A program made the position numbers and the translations under genes. The notes beneath the pieces are model-generated. The model had not been told where the DNA came from, did no database searches, and was given only the letters and a program-made list of their open reading frames with translations. Positions 19,315-27,605 of a DNA stretch of 64,000 bases are shown here, piece after piece. The stretch is from contig NZ_JACHJY010000001.1 of the NCBI RefSeq assembly GCF_014203895.1, forward strand, positions 434,001-498,000. The letters are read 5' to 3'. Each line of letters starts with the position of its first letter. Position 1 is the stretch's first letter. This stretch comes from Streptomyces nymphaeiformis. GTDB taxonomy: Bacteria > Actinomycetota > Actinomycetes > Streptomycetales > Streptomycetaceae.

Positions 19315-22300
19315 ATGCTCGAGTCCAACGAAGACACCAATGCCCCCGGTGACAAGCTGCCGCCGCGCCGCAGGCGCCGCGCCGCTTCCCGCCCGGCCGG
19401 TCCGCCGGTGACGGGCGCGACCGCCGAGGTCACGGAGACCACGGCGGCCGCCGAGGCCCCCGCCGTGGAGGCCGCCCCGGTCGAGGCCGAGGCCGCTCCC
19501 GCGCCGCGGACCCGCCGCCGCGCCACCCGCAAGGCCACCGCTCCCGCCGCTGAGGTCGTGGCCGAGCCGGTTGCCGAGCCGGTCGTGGAGGCCGTCGCCG
19601 CCGAGGCCGTCGAGGAGGCCCCCGAGGCCGCCCCCGCCCGCCCGCGCCGCCGCGCCACCCGTAAGGCCACCTCGCCGGTGACCTCCCCGGCCGTCGCCGA
19701 GCCGGCCGCCGAGCCGGTCGTCGAGGCCGTGGAAGCGGTCGAGGCAGTCGAGGAGGCCGCGCCGCCGGCCCGTACCCGCCGCCGCGCCACCCGCAAGGCC
19801 ACCGCTCCCGCCGCTGAGGAGACCGTGGTCGTGGCCCCGGCCGCCGAGCCGGTCGCCGAGGTCGTGGAGGAGGCCGCGCCGCCGGCCCGTACCCGCCGCC
19901 GTGCCACCCGCAAGGCCACCTCGCCCGAGCAGGCCGTCGAGACGGCCGCCACCGGCGAGTCGCTGCCCCAGGCCGCCGTCGAGCAGATCGCCGCCGACGA
20001 GGCCGAGGTCGCCGCCGCCGAGACCGCCGCCACCCGTGGCCGCGGCCGCCGCCGCGTCACCTCGCCGCAGTTCACCTCCGAGCCGGCACCGGCCCGCGAG
20101 CCCCGCCGCGCCACGCGCCCCGCCGTCGCCGTCTTCCAGGCCCCGGTCTTCGCCGAGCCGATGTTCCAGACCCCGGAGACCGCCGCCGCGGCGGCCGCCG
20201 CCGTGGTGGAGGAGCCGGAGGAGGAGACGGTCGAGACGGCCGAGGTCGTGGAGGCCGTCGAGACCGAGACCGCCGAGACCGCCGAGCGCGCCGAGTCCGG
20301 CTCCCGCCGTCGCCGTCGCCGTCGCGGCGAGCCCGTCGCCGTCGAGCCCGTCCCGGCCACCGTCGCCGACGAGCCCGAGGTCGAGGCCGTCGCCGACGAG
20401 GTCGAGGAGGCCGAGGAGGCCGAGGAGACGGACGAGTACGAGGACCGTCCGTCCCGCCGTCGCCGCCGTGGCGGCCGCCGTCGCCGTCGCGGCGAGCTCA
20501 CCGAGGTCGAGGAGACCGAGGAGGGCGAGGAGCCGCACGCCGAGGACGAGACCGAGGAGGGCGAGGAGGAGTCGGAGGAGGCCGAGGCCTACGCCGGCGG
20601 TTCCAGCAGCTCCCGTCGCCGCCGCCGTCGCCGCCGTCGCAGCGGGGACGCCTCCGCCGACGTCGAGGCGGGCGACGAGGACGGCGTCCGTACGGTCGTC
20701 AAGGTCCGCGAGCCGCGCCCGGCCCGCGAGAAGGCCGAGCCGTCCGACGAGGTCCAGTCCATCAAGGGCTCGACCCGCCTGGAGGCCAAGAAGCAGCGCC
20801 GCCGCGAAGGCCGCGAGCAGGGCCGCCGCCGCGTCCCGATCATCACCGAGGCCGAGTTCCTCGCCCGCCGCGAGGCCGTCGAGCGCGTCATGGTCGTCCG
20901 CCAGAACGGCGAGCGCACCCAGATCGGCGTCCTGGAAGACAACGTGCTCGTCGAGCACTACGTCAACAAGGAGCAGGCCACCTCGTACGTCGGCAACGTC
21001 TACCTGGGCAAGGTCCAGAACGTGCTGCCGTCCATGGAGGCCGCCTTCGTCGACATCGGCAAGGGCCGCAACGCCGTCCTGTACGCCGGTGAGGTCAACT
21101 TCGAGGCGCTCGGCATGGCCAACGGGCCGCGCCGCATCGAGTCCGCCCTCAAGTCCGGCCAGTCGGTCCTCGTGCAGGTCACGAAGGACCCGATCGGCCA
21201 CAAGGGCGCGCGTCTGACCAGCCAGGTCTCCCTCCCGGGCCGCTACCTCGTGTACGTCCCCGAGGGCTCGATGACCGGCATCAGCCGCAAGCTCCCGGAC
21301 ACCGAGCGCGCCCGTCTGAAGACCATCCTCAAGAAGATCGTCCCCGAGGACGCGGGCGTCATCGTGCGCACCGCCGCCGAGGGCGCGAGCGAGGACGAGC
21401 TGCGCCGCGACGTCGAGCGACTGCAGGCGCAGTGGGCCGACATCCAGAAGAAGGCCGCGCAGATCTCGACGTCCGCGCCGAGCCTGCTCTACGGCGAGCC
21501 GGACATGACCGTCCGCGTCGTCCGCGACATCTTCAACGAGGACTTCTCGAAGGTCATCGTCAGCGGCGACGACGCGTGGGAGACCATCCACGGGTACGTC
21601 TCGCACGTCGCGCCCGACCTGGCCGACCGCCTGTCCAAGTGGACCAGCGAGGTCGACGTCTTCGCGACGTACCGGATCGACGAGCAGCTGATGAAGGCGC
21701 TCGACCGCAAGGTCTGGCTGCCGTCCGGCGGCTCGCTGGTGATCGACAAGACCGAGGCGATGATCGTCGTCGACGTCAACACCGGCAAGTTCACCGGCCA
21801 GGGCGGCAACCTCGAAGAGACCGTGACGAGGAACAACCTCGAAGCGGCCGAGGAGATCGTCCGCCAGCTGCGCCTGCGCGACCTGGGCGGCATCGTCGTC
21901 ATCGACTTCATCGACATGGTCCTGGAGTCCAACCGCGACCTGGTGCTGCGCCGCCTCCTGGAGTGCCTGGGCCGGGACCGGACCAAGCACCAGGTGGCCG
22001 AGGTCACCTCGCTGGGCCTGGTCCAGATGACCCGCAAGCGGGTCGGCCAGGGCCTCCTGGAGTCCTTCTCCGAGACCTGCGTCCACTGCAACGGCCGCGG
22101 TGTCATCGTCCACATGGAGCAGCCGGCCACCGCCGGTGGCGGTGGCGGCGGCAAGCGCTCGAAGAAGCGCGGCCGCGGCGGCGAGCACGTCCACGAGCAC
22201 GAGCACGCCGAGGCCGTGGAGCCGGAGACGGAGACCGCCGAGGTCGAGACCGAGGCCGAGGTCGCCGCCGAGCTGGCCGCCCCGGTGGCCGTGCCGGTGC

Positions 22301-23097
22301 CGATCGCCCCGGACGAGGAGCTGTACGGCTCCGCCGCCGAGGCGGAGGCCGCCGCCACGCGCGGTCGTGGCCGCCGTCGCGCCACCCGCCGGGTGTCCGC
22401 GCCGGTCGCGTCGACGCCCGTCGTCCCGGCGGTCGTCGAGACCGAGGCCGTCGACTTCGAGCCGGCGCCCGTCGCTGAGCCGGTCGTGAAGCCCGCTGCC
22501 GAGCCGGTCGTCGAGGCGCAGCCCGTCGTGGAGCCCGCTCCGGTGGTCGAGCCGGTCGTCGAGGAGACCGCCGCCCCGGCGCCGCGCGGCCGTCGCCGTG
22601 CCACCCGTCGGGCGACGTCCCCGGTCGTCTCGACCACGGACGCGGTCGCCGAGGTCGTCACCGAGCCGGTCGTCGTCGAGCCCGCTCCGGAGCCCGTCGT
22701 GGCGCCGGAGCCGGTGGCCGAGCCCGCCGCCGAGGCCGTCGTCGAGCCGGTCGTCGAGGAGGCCCCCGTGGCCGCCCCGCCGCGTGCCCGTCGCCGGGTG
22801 GTCCGCAAGGCCACCGCTCCCGCCGGTTCGCCCTCGGGCGCCGAGGAGGCGGCCGTCGTCGTGGTGACCACGGCCCCGGCCGAGAGCACCGAGGCGCCGG
22901 CCGAGGCCGCCGAGGCCGAGCCCGCTCCCGTCAAGAAGACGGCGGCGCGCAAGACCGCGGCGAAGAAGACCACGGCCAAGAAGGCCGCCACCAAGAAGAC
23001 GGCGGCGACCAAGAAGACGGCGGCGAAGAAGACCACCGCCAAGAAGGCCACGGCCAAGAAGGCGGCGGAGAAGACCGCCGCCCCGGCCCAGGACTGA
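19315..23097 (+). CDS. rne: ribonuclease E/G with long N- and C-terminal scaffold regions
   Basis: This endoribonuclease cuts single-stranded RNA in decay and rRNA/tRNA maturation. Of 1260 residues, only about 520-960 form the conserved core: an S1 domain (YLGKVQNVLPSMEAAFVDIG), the catalytic aspartates in MIVVDVNTG and VVIDFIDM, and the Zn-link CVHCNGRG. Residues 1-520 and 960-1260 are disordered Ala/Pro/Glu/Val tracts. They are punctuated by repeats of RTRRRATRKATAPA type and acidic blocks (EEAEEAEETDEYED), and end in a histone-H1-like KKTAAKKTTAKKA tail. The S. coelicolor enzyme also has its scaffold on both sides. GGGAGAA precedes the ATG. Confidence 0.96.
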   Translation: MLESNEDTNAPGDKLPPRRRRRAASRPAGPPVTGATAEVTETTAAAEAPAVEAAPVEAEAAPAPRTRRRATRKATAPAAEVVAEPVAEPVVEAVAAEAVEEAPEAAPARPRRRATRKATSPVTSPAVAEPAAEPVVEAVEAVEAVEEAAPPARTRRRATRKATAPAAEETVVVAPAAEPVAEVVEEAAPPARTRRRATRKATSPEQAVETAATGESLPQAAVEQIAADEAEVAAAETAATRGRGRRRVTSPQFTSEPAPAREPRRATRPAVAVFQAPVFAEPMFQTPETAAAAAAAVVEEPEEETVETAEVVEAVETETAETAERAESGSRRRRRRRGEPVAVEPVPATVADEPEVEAVADEVEEAEEAEETDEYEDRPSRRRRRGGRRRRRGELTEVEETEEGEEPHAEDETEEGEEESEEAEAYAGGSSSSRRRRRRRRRSGDASADVEAGDEDGVRTVVKVREPRPAREKAEPSDEVQSIKGSTRLEAKKQRRREGREQGRRRVPIITEAEFLARREAVERVMVVRQNGERTQIGVLEDNVLVEHYVNKEQATSYVGNVYLGKVQNVLPSMEAAFVDIGKGRNAVLYAGEVNFEALGMANGPRRIESALKSGQSVLVQVTKDPIGHKGARLTSQVSLPGRYLVYVPEGSMTGISRKLPDTERARLKTILKKIVPEDAGVIVRTAAEGASEDELRRDVERLQAQWADIQKKAAQISTSAPSLLYGEPDMTVRVVRDIFNEDFSKVIVSGDDAWETIHGYVSHVAPDLADRLSKWTSEVDVFATYRIDEQLMKALDRKVWLPSGGSLVIDKTEAMIVVDVNTGKFTGQGGNLEETVTRNNLEAAEEIVRQLRLRDLGGIVVIDFIDMVLESNRDLVLRRLLECLGRDRTKHQVAEVTSLGLVQMTRKRVGQGLLESFSETCVHCNGRGVIVHMEQPATAGGGGGGKRSKKRGRGGEHVHEHEHAEAVEPETETAEVETEAEVAAELAAPVAVPVPIAPDEELYGSAAEAEAAATRGRGRRRATRRVSAPVASTPVVPAVVETEAVDFEPAPVAEPVVKPAAEPVVEAQPVVEPAPVVEPVVEETAAPAPRGRRRATRRATSPVVSTTDAVAEVVTEPVVVEPAPEPVVAPEPVAEPAAEAVVEPVVEEAPVAAPPRARRRVVRKATAPAGSPSGAEEAAVVVVTTAPAESTEAPAEAAEAEPAPVKKTAARKTAAKKTTAKKAATKKTAATKKTAAKKTTAKKATAKKAAEKTAAPAQD

Positions 23098-23103
23098 CCG
23101 GCC

Positions 23104-23146
23104 GGTGCGGGCCGCCGCCCCTCCTTCGGGGGCGGCGGCCCGCACC
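23104..23146 (+). terminator. terminator after rne
   Basis: A perfect 18-bp GC-rich stem with a 7-nt loop lies eight bases after the rne stop. Confidence 0.85.
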
Positions 23147-23158
23147 ACACGGGCGAAT

Positions 23159-23188
23159 TTGACCCTCTGCGGCAGCCGCCCGTAACCT
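23159..23188 (+). promoter_or_regulatory. rplU-rpmA promoter
   Basis: TTGACC (23159-23164), an 18-bp spacer and TAACCT (23183-23188) form a good housekeeping-type promoter. The predicted leader of rplU is about 150 nt, long enough for a ribosomal-protein control element. No family-level RNA motif was recognised. Confidence 0.65.
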
Positions 23189-23346
23189 AGACCGTCGGCG
23201 TGTCTATCGATGCGCCGCGCCTCTGAGCACCTTCCTCCCGCTCGCCGGGAGAGGCCGCTCGTCCGATTCCGGATCGCCGCGGGCCCCCGGGCCCGTGTGA
23301 GTGGCTGGCTTCAGAGGTTTCGATCCCGAGTGAGAGAGAGATCCGC

Positions 23347-23667
23347 GTGTACGCCATCGTGCGCAGCGGTGGTCGCCAGCACAAGGTTGCTGTCGGCGAC
23401 ATCGTTGAGGTTGACAAGATTTCCACTGCCAAGGTTGGCGACACGGTCGAGCTCTCGACCCTGCTCGTTGTCGACGGCGACGCCGTGACCAGCGACCCGT
23501 GGGTCCTGGCCGGCATCAAGGTCACGGCCGAGGTCGTGGACCACCACAAGGGCGCCAAGATCGACATCCTGCGCTACAAGAACAAGACCGGCTACCGCCG
23601 TCGCCAGGGTCACCGTCAGCAGTACACGGCGATCAAGGTCACCGGTATCCCCGCGGCTGCGAAGTAA
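23347..23667 (+). CDS. rplU: 50S ribosomal protein L21
   Basis: L21 (106 residues) binds 23S rRNA in the large subunit. The sequence [23 protein letters not shown] and the C-terminal [19 protein letters not shown] are family hallmarks. The GTG start follows GAGAGAGAG. It uses more T-ending codons (GTT, ATT, GCT) than its neighbours. rpmA starts 13 bases after its stop. Confidence 0.97.
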   Translation: MYAIVRSGGRQHKVAVGDIVEVDKISTAKVGDTVELSTLLVVDGDAVTSDPWVLAGIKVTAEVVDHHKGAKIDILRYKNKTGYRRRQGHRQQYTAIKVTGIPAAAK

Positions 23668-23680
23668 GAGGGACTGAGAC

Positions 23681-23935
23681 ATGGCACACAAGAAGGGCGC
23701 ATCGTCCACCCGGAACGGGCGCGACTCGAATGCCCAGCGGCTCGGCGTGAAGCGCTTCGGCGGTCAGGTCGTCAACGCGGGTGAGATCCTGGTCCGCCAG
23801 CGCGGCACGCACTTCCACCCGGGCGCGGGCGTCGGCCGTGGCGGCGACGACACGCTGTTCGCCCTGCAGGCCGGTTCGGTGCAGTTCGGCACCCACCGTG
23901 GCCGCAAGGTCGTGAACATCGTTCCGGTCGCCTGA
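23681..23935 (+). CDS. rpmA: 50S ribosomal protein L27
   Basis: L27 (84 residues) reaches the peptidyl-transferase centre with its N-terminal tail. [28 protein letters not shown] and RGTHFHPG are diagnostic. There is no Firmicutes-type N-terminal extension needing cleavage. The start follows GAGGGAC. A terminator follows the stop. Confidence 0.97.
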   Translation: MAHKKGASSTRNGRDSNAQRLGVKRFGGQVVNAGEILVRQRGTHFHPGAGVGRGGDDTLFALQAGSVQFGTHRGRKVVNIVPVA

Positions 23936-23951
23936 TCGGAACACTTTGCGG

Positions 23952-23991
23952 AGGCGGACCTCACTTCCCGGATCGGGAAGCGGGTCCGCCT
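23952..23991 (+). terminator. terminator after rpmA
   Basis: A two-part stem (AGGCGGACC/GGTCCGCCT, inner TTCCC/GGGAA) is followed by TT. Confidence 0.75.
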
Positions 23992-24047
23992 TTCGCGTGT
24001 TACTAGATAGACATTCCGCACGTAAGTAATTCTCTGGAGGCACAACC

Positions 24048-25487
24048 ATGACCACCTTCGTGGACCGCGTCGAGCTGCACGTCGCCGCGGGTAACGGAGG
24101 CCACGGCTGCGCCTCCGTCCATCGCGAGAAGTTCAAGCCGCTCGGCGGCCCCGACGGCGGCAACGGCGGCCGCGGCGGCGATGTGACCCTGGTCGTCGAC
24201 CAGTCGGTCACCACGCTCCTCGAGTACCACCACTCCCCGCACCGCAAGGCGACCAACGGTCAGCCCGGCGCCGGCGACAACCGTTCCGGCAAGGACGGCC
24301 AGGACCTGGTCCTGACCGTGCCCGACGGCACCGTCGTCCTCGACAAGCAGGGCAACGTCCTCGCCGACCTGGTCGGCCAGGGCACCACCTTCGTCGCCGG
24401 CCAGGGCGGCCGCGGCGGCCTCGGCAACGCCGCGCTGTCCTCCGCGCGCCGCAAGGCCCCCGGCTTCGCGCTCCTCGGCGAGCCCGGCGAGGCGCGGGAC
24501 ATCGTCCTGGAGCTCAAGACCGTCGCCGACGTGGCGCTGGTGGGCTACCCGAGCGCCGGCAAGTCCTCGCTGATCTCCGTGCTCTCGGCCGCCAAGCCGA
24601 AGATCGCGGACTACCCGTTCACCACGCTCGTCCCGAACCTCGGTGTGGTCACGGCCGGTTCGACCGTCTACACGATCGCCGACGTGCCGGGTCTGATCCC
24701 GGGCGCCAGCCAGGGCCGCGGCCTGGGCCTCGAGTTCCTCCGCCACGTGGAGCGCTGCTCGGTCCTCGTCCACGTCCTCGACACGGCGACGCTGGAGTCC
24801 GAGCGCGACCCGGTCACCGACCTCGACGTCATCGAGGAGGAGCTCAAGCAGTACGGCGGCCTGGAGGACCGGCCCCGGATCGTCGTCCTCAACAAGATCG
24901 ACATCCCGGACGGCCAGGACCTCGCGGACATGATCCGCCCGGACCTGGAGGAGCGCGGCTACCAGGTGTTCGAGGTCTCCGCCGTGGCCCGTACGGGTCT
25001 GAAGGAGCTCTCCTTCGCCCTCGCCGGCATCGTCGCCGAGGCGCGCGCGGCCAAGCCGAAGGAGGAGGCGACCCGGATCGTCATCCGCCCGAAGGCCGTC
25101 GACGACGCGGGCTTCACCGTCACGTACGACGAGCACGAAGAGGTCTACCGGGTGCGCGGCGAGAAGCCGGAGCGCTGGGTCCGCCAGACCGACTTCAACA
25201 ACGACGAGGCCGTGGGCTACCTGGCCGACCGCCTCAACCGCCTCGGCGTCGAGGACGAGCTGATGAAGGCCGGTGCCCGCGCGGGCGACGGCGTCGCGAT
25301 CGGCTCCGAGGACAACGCGGTCGTCTTCGACTGGGAGCCCACCATGATGGCCGGCGCCGAGATGCTCGGCCGCCGTGGTGAGGACCACCGTCTGGAGGCC
25401 CCGCGCCCGGCGGCCCAGCGCCGCCGCGACCGCGAGGCGGAGCGCGTCGACCCGCAGCGCGAGTACGACGAGTTCGACCCGTTCTAG
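24048..25487 (+). CDS. obg: Obg family GTPase (ObgE/CgtA)
   Basis: Obg GTPases act in 50S assembly and stress signalling; in S. coelicolor Obg influences the onset of aerial growth. The 479-residue protein has the Gly-rich Obg fold ([10 protein letters not shown]) at the N-terminus and a G domain with [11 protein letters not shown] (G1), DVPGLIPGA (G3) and LNKIDI (G4). An OCT domain follows, then an extra Arg/Glu-rich tail of ~45 residues. CTGGAGG precedes the ATG. It has its own leader and ends at a strong terminator. Confidence 0.97.
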   Translation: MTTFVDRVELHVAAGNGGHGCASVHREKFKPLGGPDGGNGGRGGDVTLVVDQSVTTLLEYHHSPHRKATNGQPGAGDNRSGKDGQDLVLTVPDGTVVLDKQGNVLADLVGQGTTFVAGQGGRGGLGNAALSSARRKAPGFALLGEPGEARDIVLELKTVADVALVGYPSAGKSSLISVLSAAKPKIADYPFTTLVPNLGVVTAGSTVYTIADVPGLIPGASQGRGLGLEFLRHVERCSVLVHVLDTATLESERDPVTDLDVIEEELKQYGGLEDRPRIVVLNKIDIPDGQDLADMIRPDLEERGYQVFEVSAVARTGLKELSFALAGIVAEARAAKPKEEATRIVIRPKAVDDAGFTVTYDEHEEVYRVRGEKPERWVRQTDFNNDEAVGYLADRLNRLGVEDELMKAGARAGDGVAIGSEDNAVVFDWEPTMMAGAEMLGRRGEDHRLEAPRPAAQRRRDREAERVDPQREYDEFDPF

Positions 25488-25511
25488 GACCTGCCCCGGT
25501 CCGACCCGCCA

Positions 25512-25552
25512 CGGCACCGGCCGGGCACCCCAGAGGTGCCCGGCCGGTGCCG
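25512..25552 (+). terminator. terminator after obg
   Basis: A perfect 18-bp stem (arm CGGCACCGGCCGGGCACC) with a 5-nt loop separates obg from the glycosyltransferase block. Confidence 0.85.
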
Positions 25553-25643
25553 TTCGGGGGCGGGTCCCGGACCTGGGGGAGCCGTCCCGCCGTGGACGTT
25601 CCGGTTCCGGTTCAGGTCGCCAGGGGGCCGTTCGGGGGACACG

Positions 25644-25649
25644 TAGGAT
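25644..25649 (+). promoter_or_regulatory. -10 box of a leaderless GT2 promoter
   Basis: TAGGAT lies at -12 to -7 relative to the GTG at 25656. Confidence 0.55.
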
Positions 25650-25655
25650 TCACGG

Positions 25656-27293
25656 GTGAGTGAGAGCCCCCGGCCGCAGGCCGCCGCGCGTGTCAGTGTC
25701 GTCGTCATCGCGTACAACGACGCGGCCCACGTCGGCGACGCCGTCCGTTCCGCGCTCGCGCAGGGCGACGCGGTCGGCGAGGTCCTCGTCGTCGACGACG
25801 CCTCCGGGGACGACACGCCCGGGGTCCTCGCCGGGTTCGCCGACGAGCCGCGGGTGCGCCCGCTGATCCGGCGGGAGAACAGCGGCGGCTGCGGCACCCC
25901 CCGCAACGACGGCGTCGACGCCGCCGTCCACCCGTACGTCCTCTTCCTCGACAGCGACGACCTGCTGCTGCCCGGCGCCGTCGACGGACTGCTCGCCGTC
26001 GCCGACGAGCAGGACGCCGACGTCGTCGCGGGGATCTGCGTGCGGCGCGAGCTCCCCGAGGGCCGCGAGACCGTCTGGGCGCCCTCGCTGTACGACGCGT
26101 CCCAGGGCGCCACGCTCCCCGGCACCGTCCTCGACGGCATCGAGAAGCACCCGGAGTTCGTCCTCGACACCCTCTCCGTCAACAAGCTCTACCGGCGGGA
26201 CTTCCTCGACCGGCACGCCATCCGCTTCCCCGACGGCGCCTTCCACTACGAGGACTTCGTCTTCAGCGCCCGGGTGCAGGCCGCCGCCCCCCGGCTCGCC
26301 GTCACCGACGTGCCCGTCTACGTGTGGCACGTGCGGCGGCAGGCCGCGACCCTGTCGATCTCGCTGCGCCGCGCCTCCCTGGCCAACTGGGAACACCGGA
26401 TCGCCGCGCACGCCGCCGTCGTCGACGTGTTCCGCACGGCGGGCCGGCCCGCGCTGGCCCGCGCCGCGCAGACGAAGTTCCTCGACTACGACCTCCCCAT
26501 GTACCTGCGGGAGCTGCCGCAGCGGACCGCCGCCTACCGGGCCGCCTGGTGGACGGCGACCCGCGCGCACCTGGCCGGCTTCGAGTCCGCCGCGGTCGCC
26601 GACGCGCAGGCCCCGGGCCGCTGGCTGCACGCCGGACTCGCGGCCCTCCCCGCCGTGCCCGAGGGGCGGGAACTGACCCGGTTCGTCGAGCTGGCCGCAC
26701 CCCTGCCCCGCCTCGTGCCGCCGTACCCGCGCGGCGAGGACGGCGCGCCGGTCCTGTCGGCCGCGCCCGCCGACGTACCCCTGGAGGGTCTCGCGGAGCT
26801 CGCGCCCGCGGAGCTGCCCCTGGCCGTGGACGGGGCCGTGACCGTCGGCGCGTCGACCCGGCTGACCCTGACCGTCCACGAGCTGTACGGGCGTGTCGCG
26901 GCGCTGCGCCCCACCGCCGTCCGCGTGTCGTTCACGGAGCGGGTCTCGGCGGGCGAGCTGTCGGCCGACGCGCCGCTGCTCCCCGTGGACGAGGGCTGGA
27001 CGGCGACCGTGTCGCTGCCGACCGCGAAGCTGCTCCGGGCGGGCCGGCTCGCCGCCTGGTCGGTCCGCGCCGAGCTGCGGTACGCGGACGGCTCGACCGG
27101 AGAGGCCGAGGTCAGGGCCCCGCAGGGCTTCGTCGGCCGGCGCGGGATGGTCCTCGGGCGACTGGGCCGGGTGCTGCTCGTCCAGGTCGTGGCCTCGGCG
27201 CGCCGCGGGCTCGTCCTCCGCTTCGCGGGCGGCGCCGTCGGCGCACGTCAGGTGATGTCCGGCCGGTTCAAGAGGCTGTTCGCCGCCCGGTGA
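25656..27293 (+). CDS. GT2 family glycosyltransferase, TarS-like
   Basis: A 545-residue GT-A glycosyltransferase. The N-terminal ~330 residues contain VSVVVIAYNDAAHV, VVDDASGDD, RRENSGGCGTPRNDG and the metal-binding FLDSDD. The remaining ~200 residues resemble the beta-rich C-terminal region seen in wall-teichoic-acid GlcNAc transferases. It is a paralogue of the N-terminal half of the next gene, sharing NSGGC.xPRN and NKLYR. It probably decorates or builds a cell-wall glycopolymer; donor and acceptor are unknown. The GTG start fits a leaderless promoter. Confidence 0.85.
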   Translation: MSESPRPQAAARVSVVVIAYNDAAHVGDAVRSALAQGDAVGEVLVVDDASGDDTPGVLAGFADEPRVRPLIRRENSGGCGTPRNDGVDAAVHPYVLFLDSDDLLLPGAVDGLLAVADEQDADVVAGICVRRELPEGRETVWAPSLYDASQGATLPGTVLDGIEKHPEFVLDTLSVNKLYRRDFLDRHAIRFPDGAFHYEDFVFSARVQAAAPRLAVTDVPVYVWHVRRQAATLSISLRRASLANWEHRIAAHAAVVDVFRTAGRPALARAAQTKFLDYDLPMYLRELPQRTAAYRAAWWTATRAHLAGFESAAVADAQAPGRWLHAGLAALPAVPEGRELTRFVELAAPLPRLVPPYPRGEDGAPVLSAAPADVPLEGLAELAPAELPLAVDGAVTVGASTRLTLTVHELYGRVAALRPTAVRVSFTERVSAGELSADAPLLPVDEGWTATVSLPTAKLLRAGRLAAWSVRAELRYADGSTGEAEVRAPQGFVGRRGMVLGRLGRVLLVQVVASARRGLVLRFAGGAVGARQVMSGRFKRLFAAR

Positions 27294-27326
27294 CCAAGCG
27301 GTGGTCAAGCGGTGGTCAAGCGGTGG
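27291..27326 (+). repeat. 11-bp tandem repeat at the GT2 stop
   Basis: GTGGTCAAGCG-like units are repeated about three times starting at the stop codon of the upstream gene. Confidence 0.7.
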
Positions 27327-27605
27327 CCGATGCCGCGACCGGGACCGCGACCGAGACCGTGATCGAGTGCTGATCACGGGGTGAACGATGCGGTGAACAT
27401 CACCGAAGGTCCGGGAGAGCAGGTATGAAACAATTCCTCCTGCCGGGTAGTCTTTCCGGTCGCCGGGTGGCGCTCGTCGAACATGAGGGGGCGACACCCT
27501 TCACCACCGAAGGCAGTAGCGCGCCATTGACCATGGCGCAGGCAGTGCTGCGCCTGGCCGGAACGCGTGCCACGTGTCGCCGCCCGCACTTGTGAGAGGA
27601 CTTGG
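27294..27605 (+). other. 312-bp gap between the two GT2 genes
   Basis: This stretch holds the 11-bp repeats, a run of GACCG-type repeats (27337-27367) and a possible 56-codon ORF (27425-27595) with an A/T-tolerant codon pattern. There is no clear TTGAC/TANNNT promoter pair, although TTGACC occurs near 27528. No terminator hairpin is obvious. Confidence 0.5.

Noticed and set aside
19048..23148. 1366-codon open frame on the minus strand opposite rne
   Set aside because: It is the mirror of a GC-rich gene with strong codon bias. The product is low-complexity Leu/Gly/Asp/Arg, and rne is certain.
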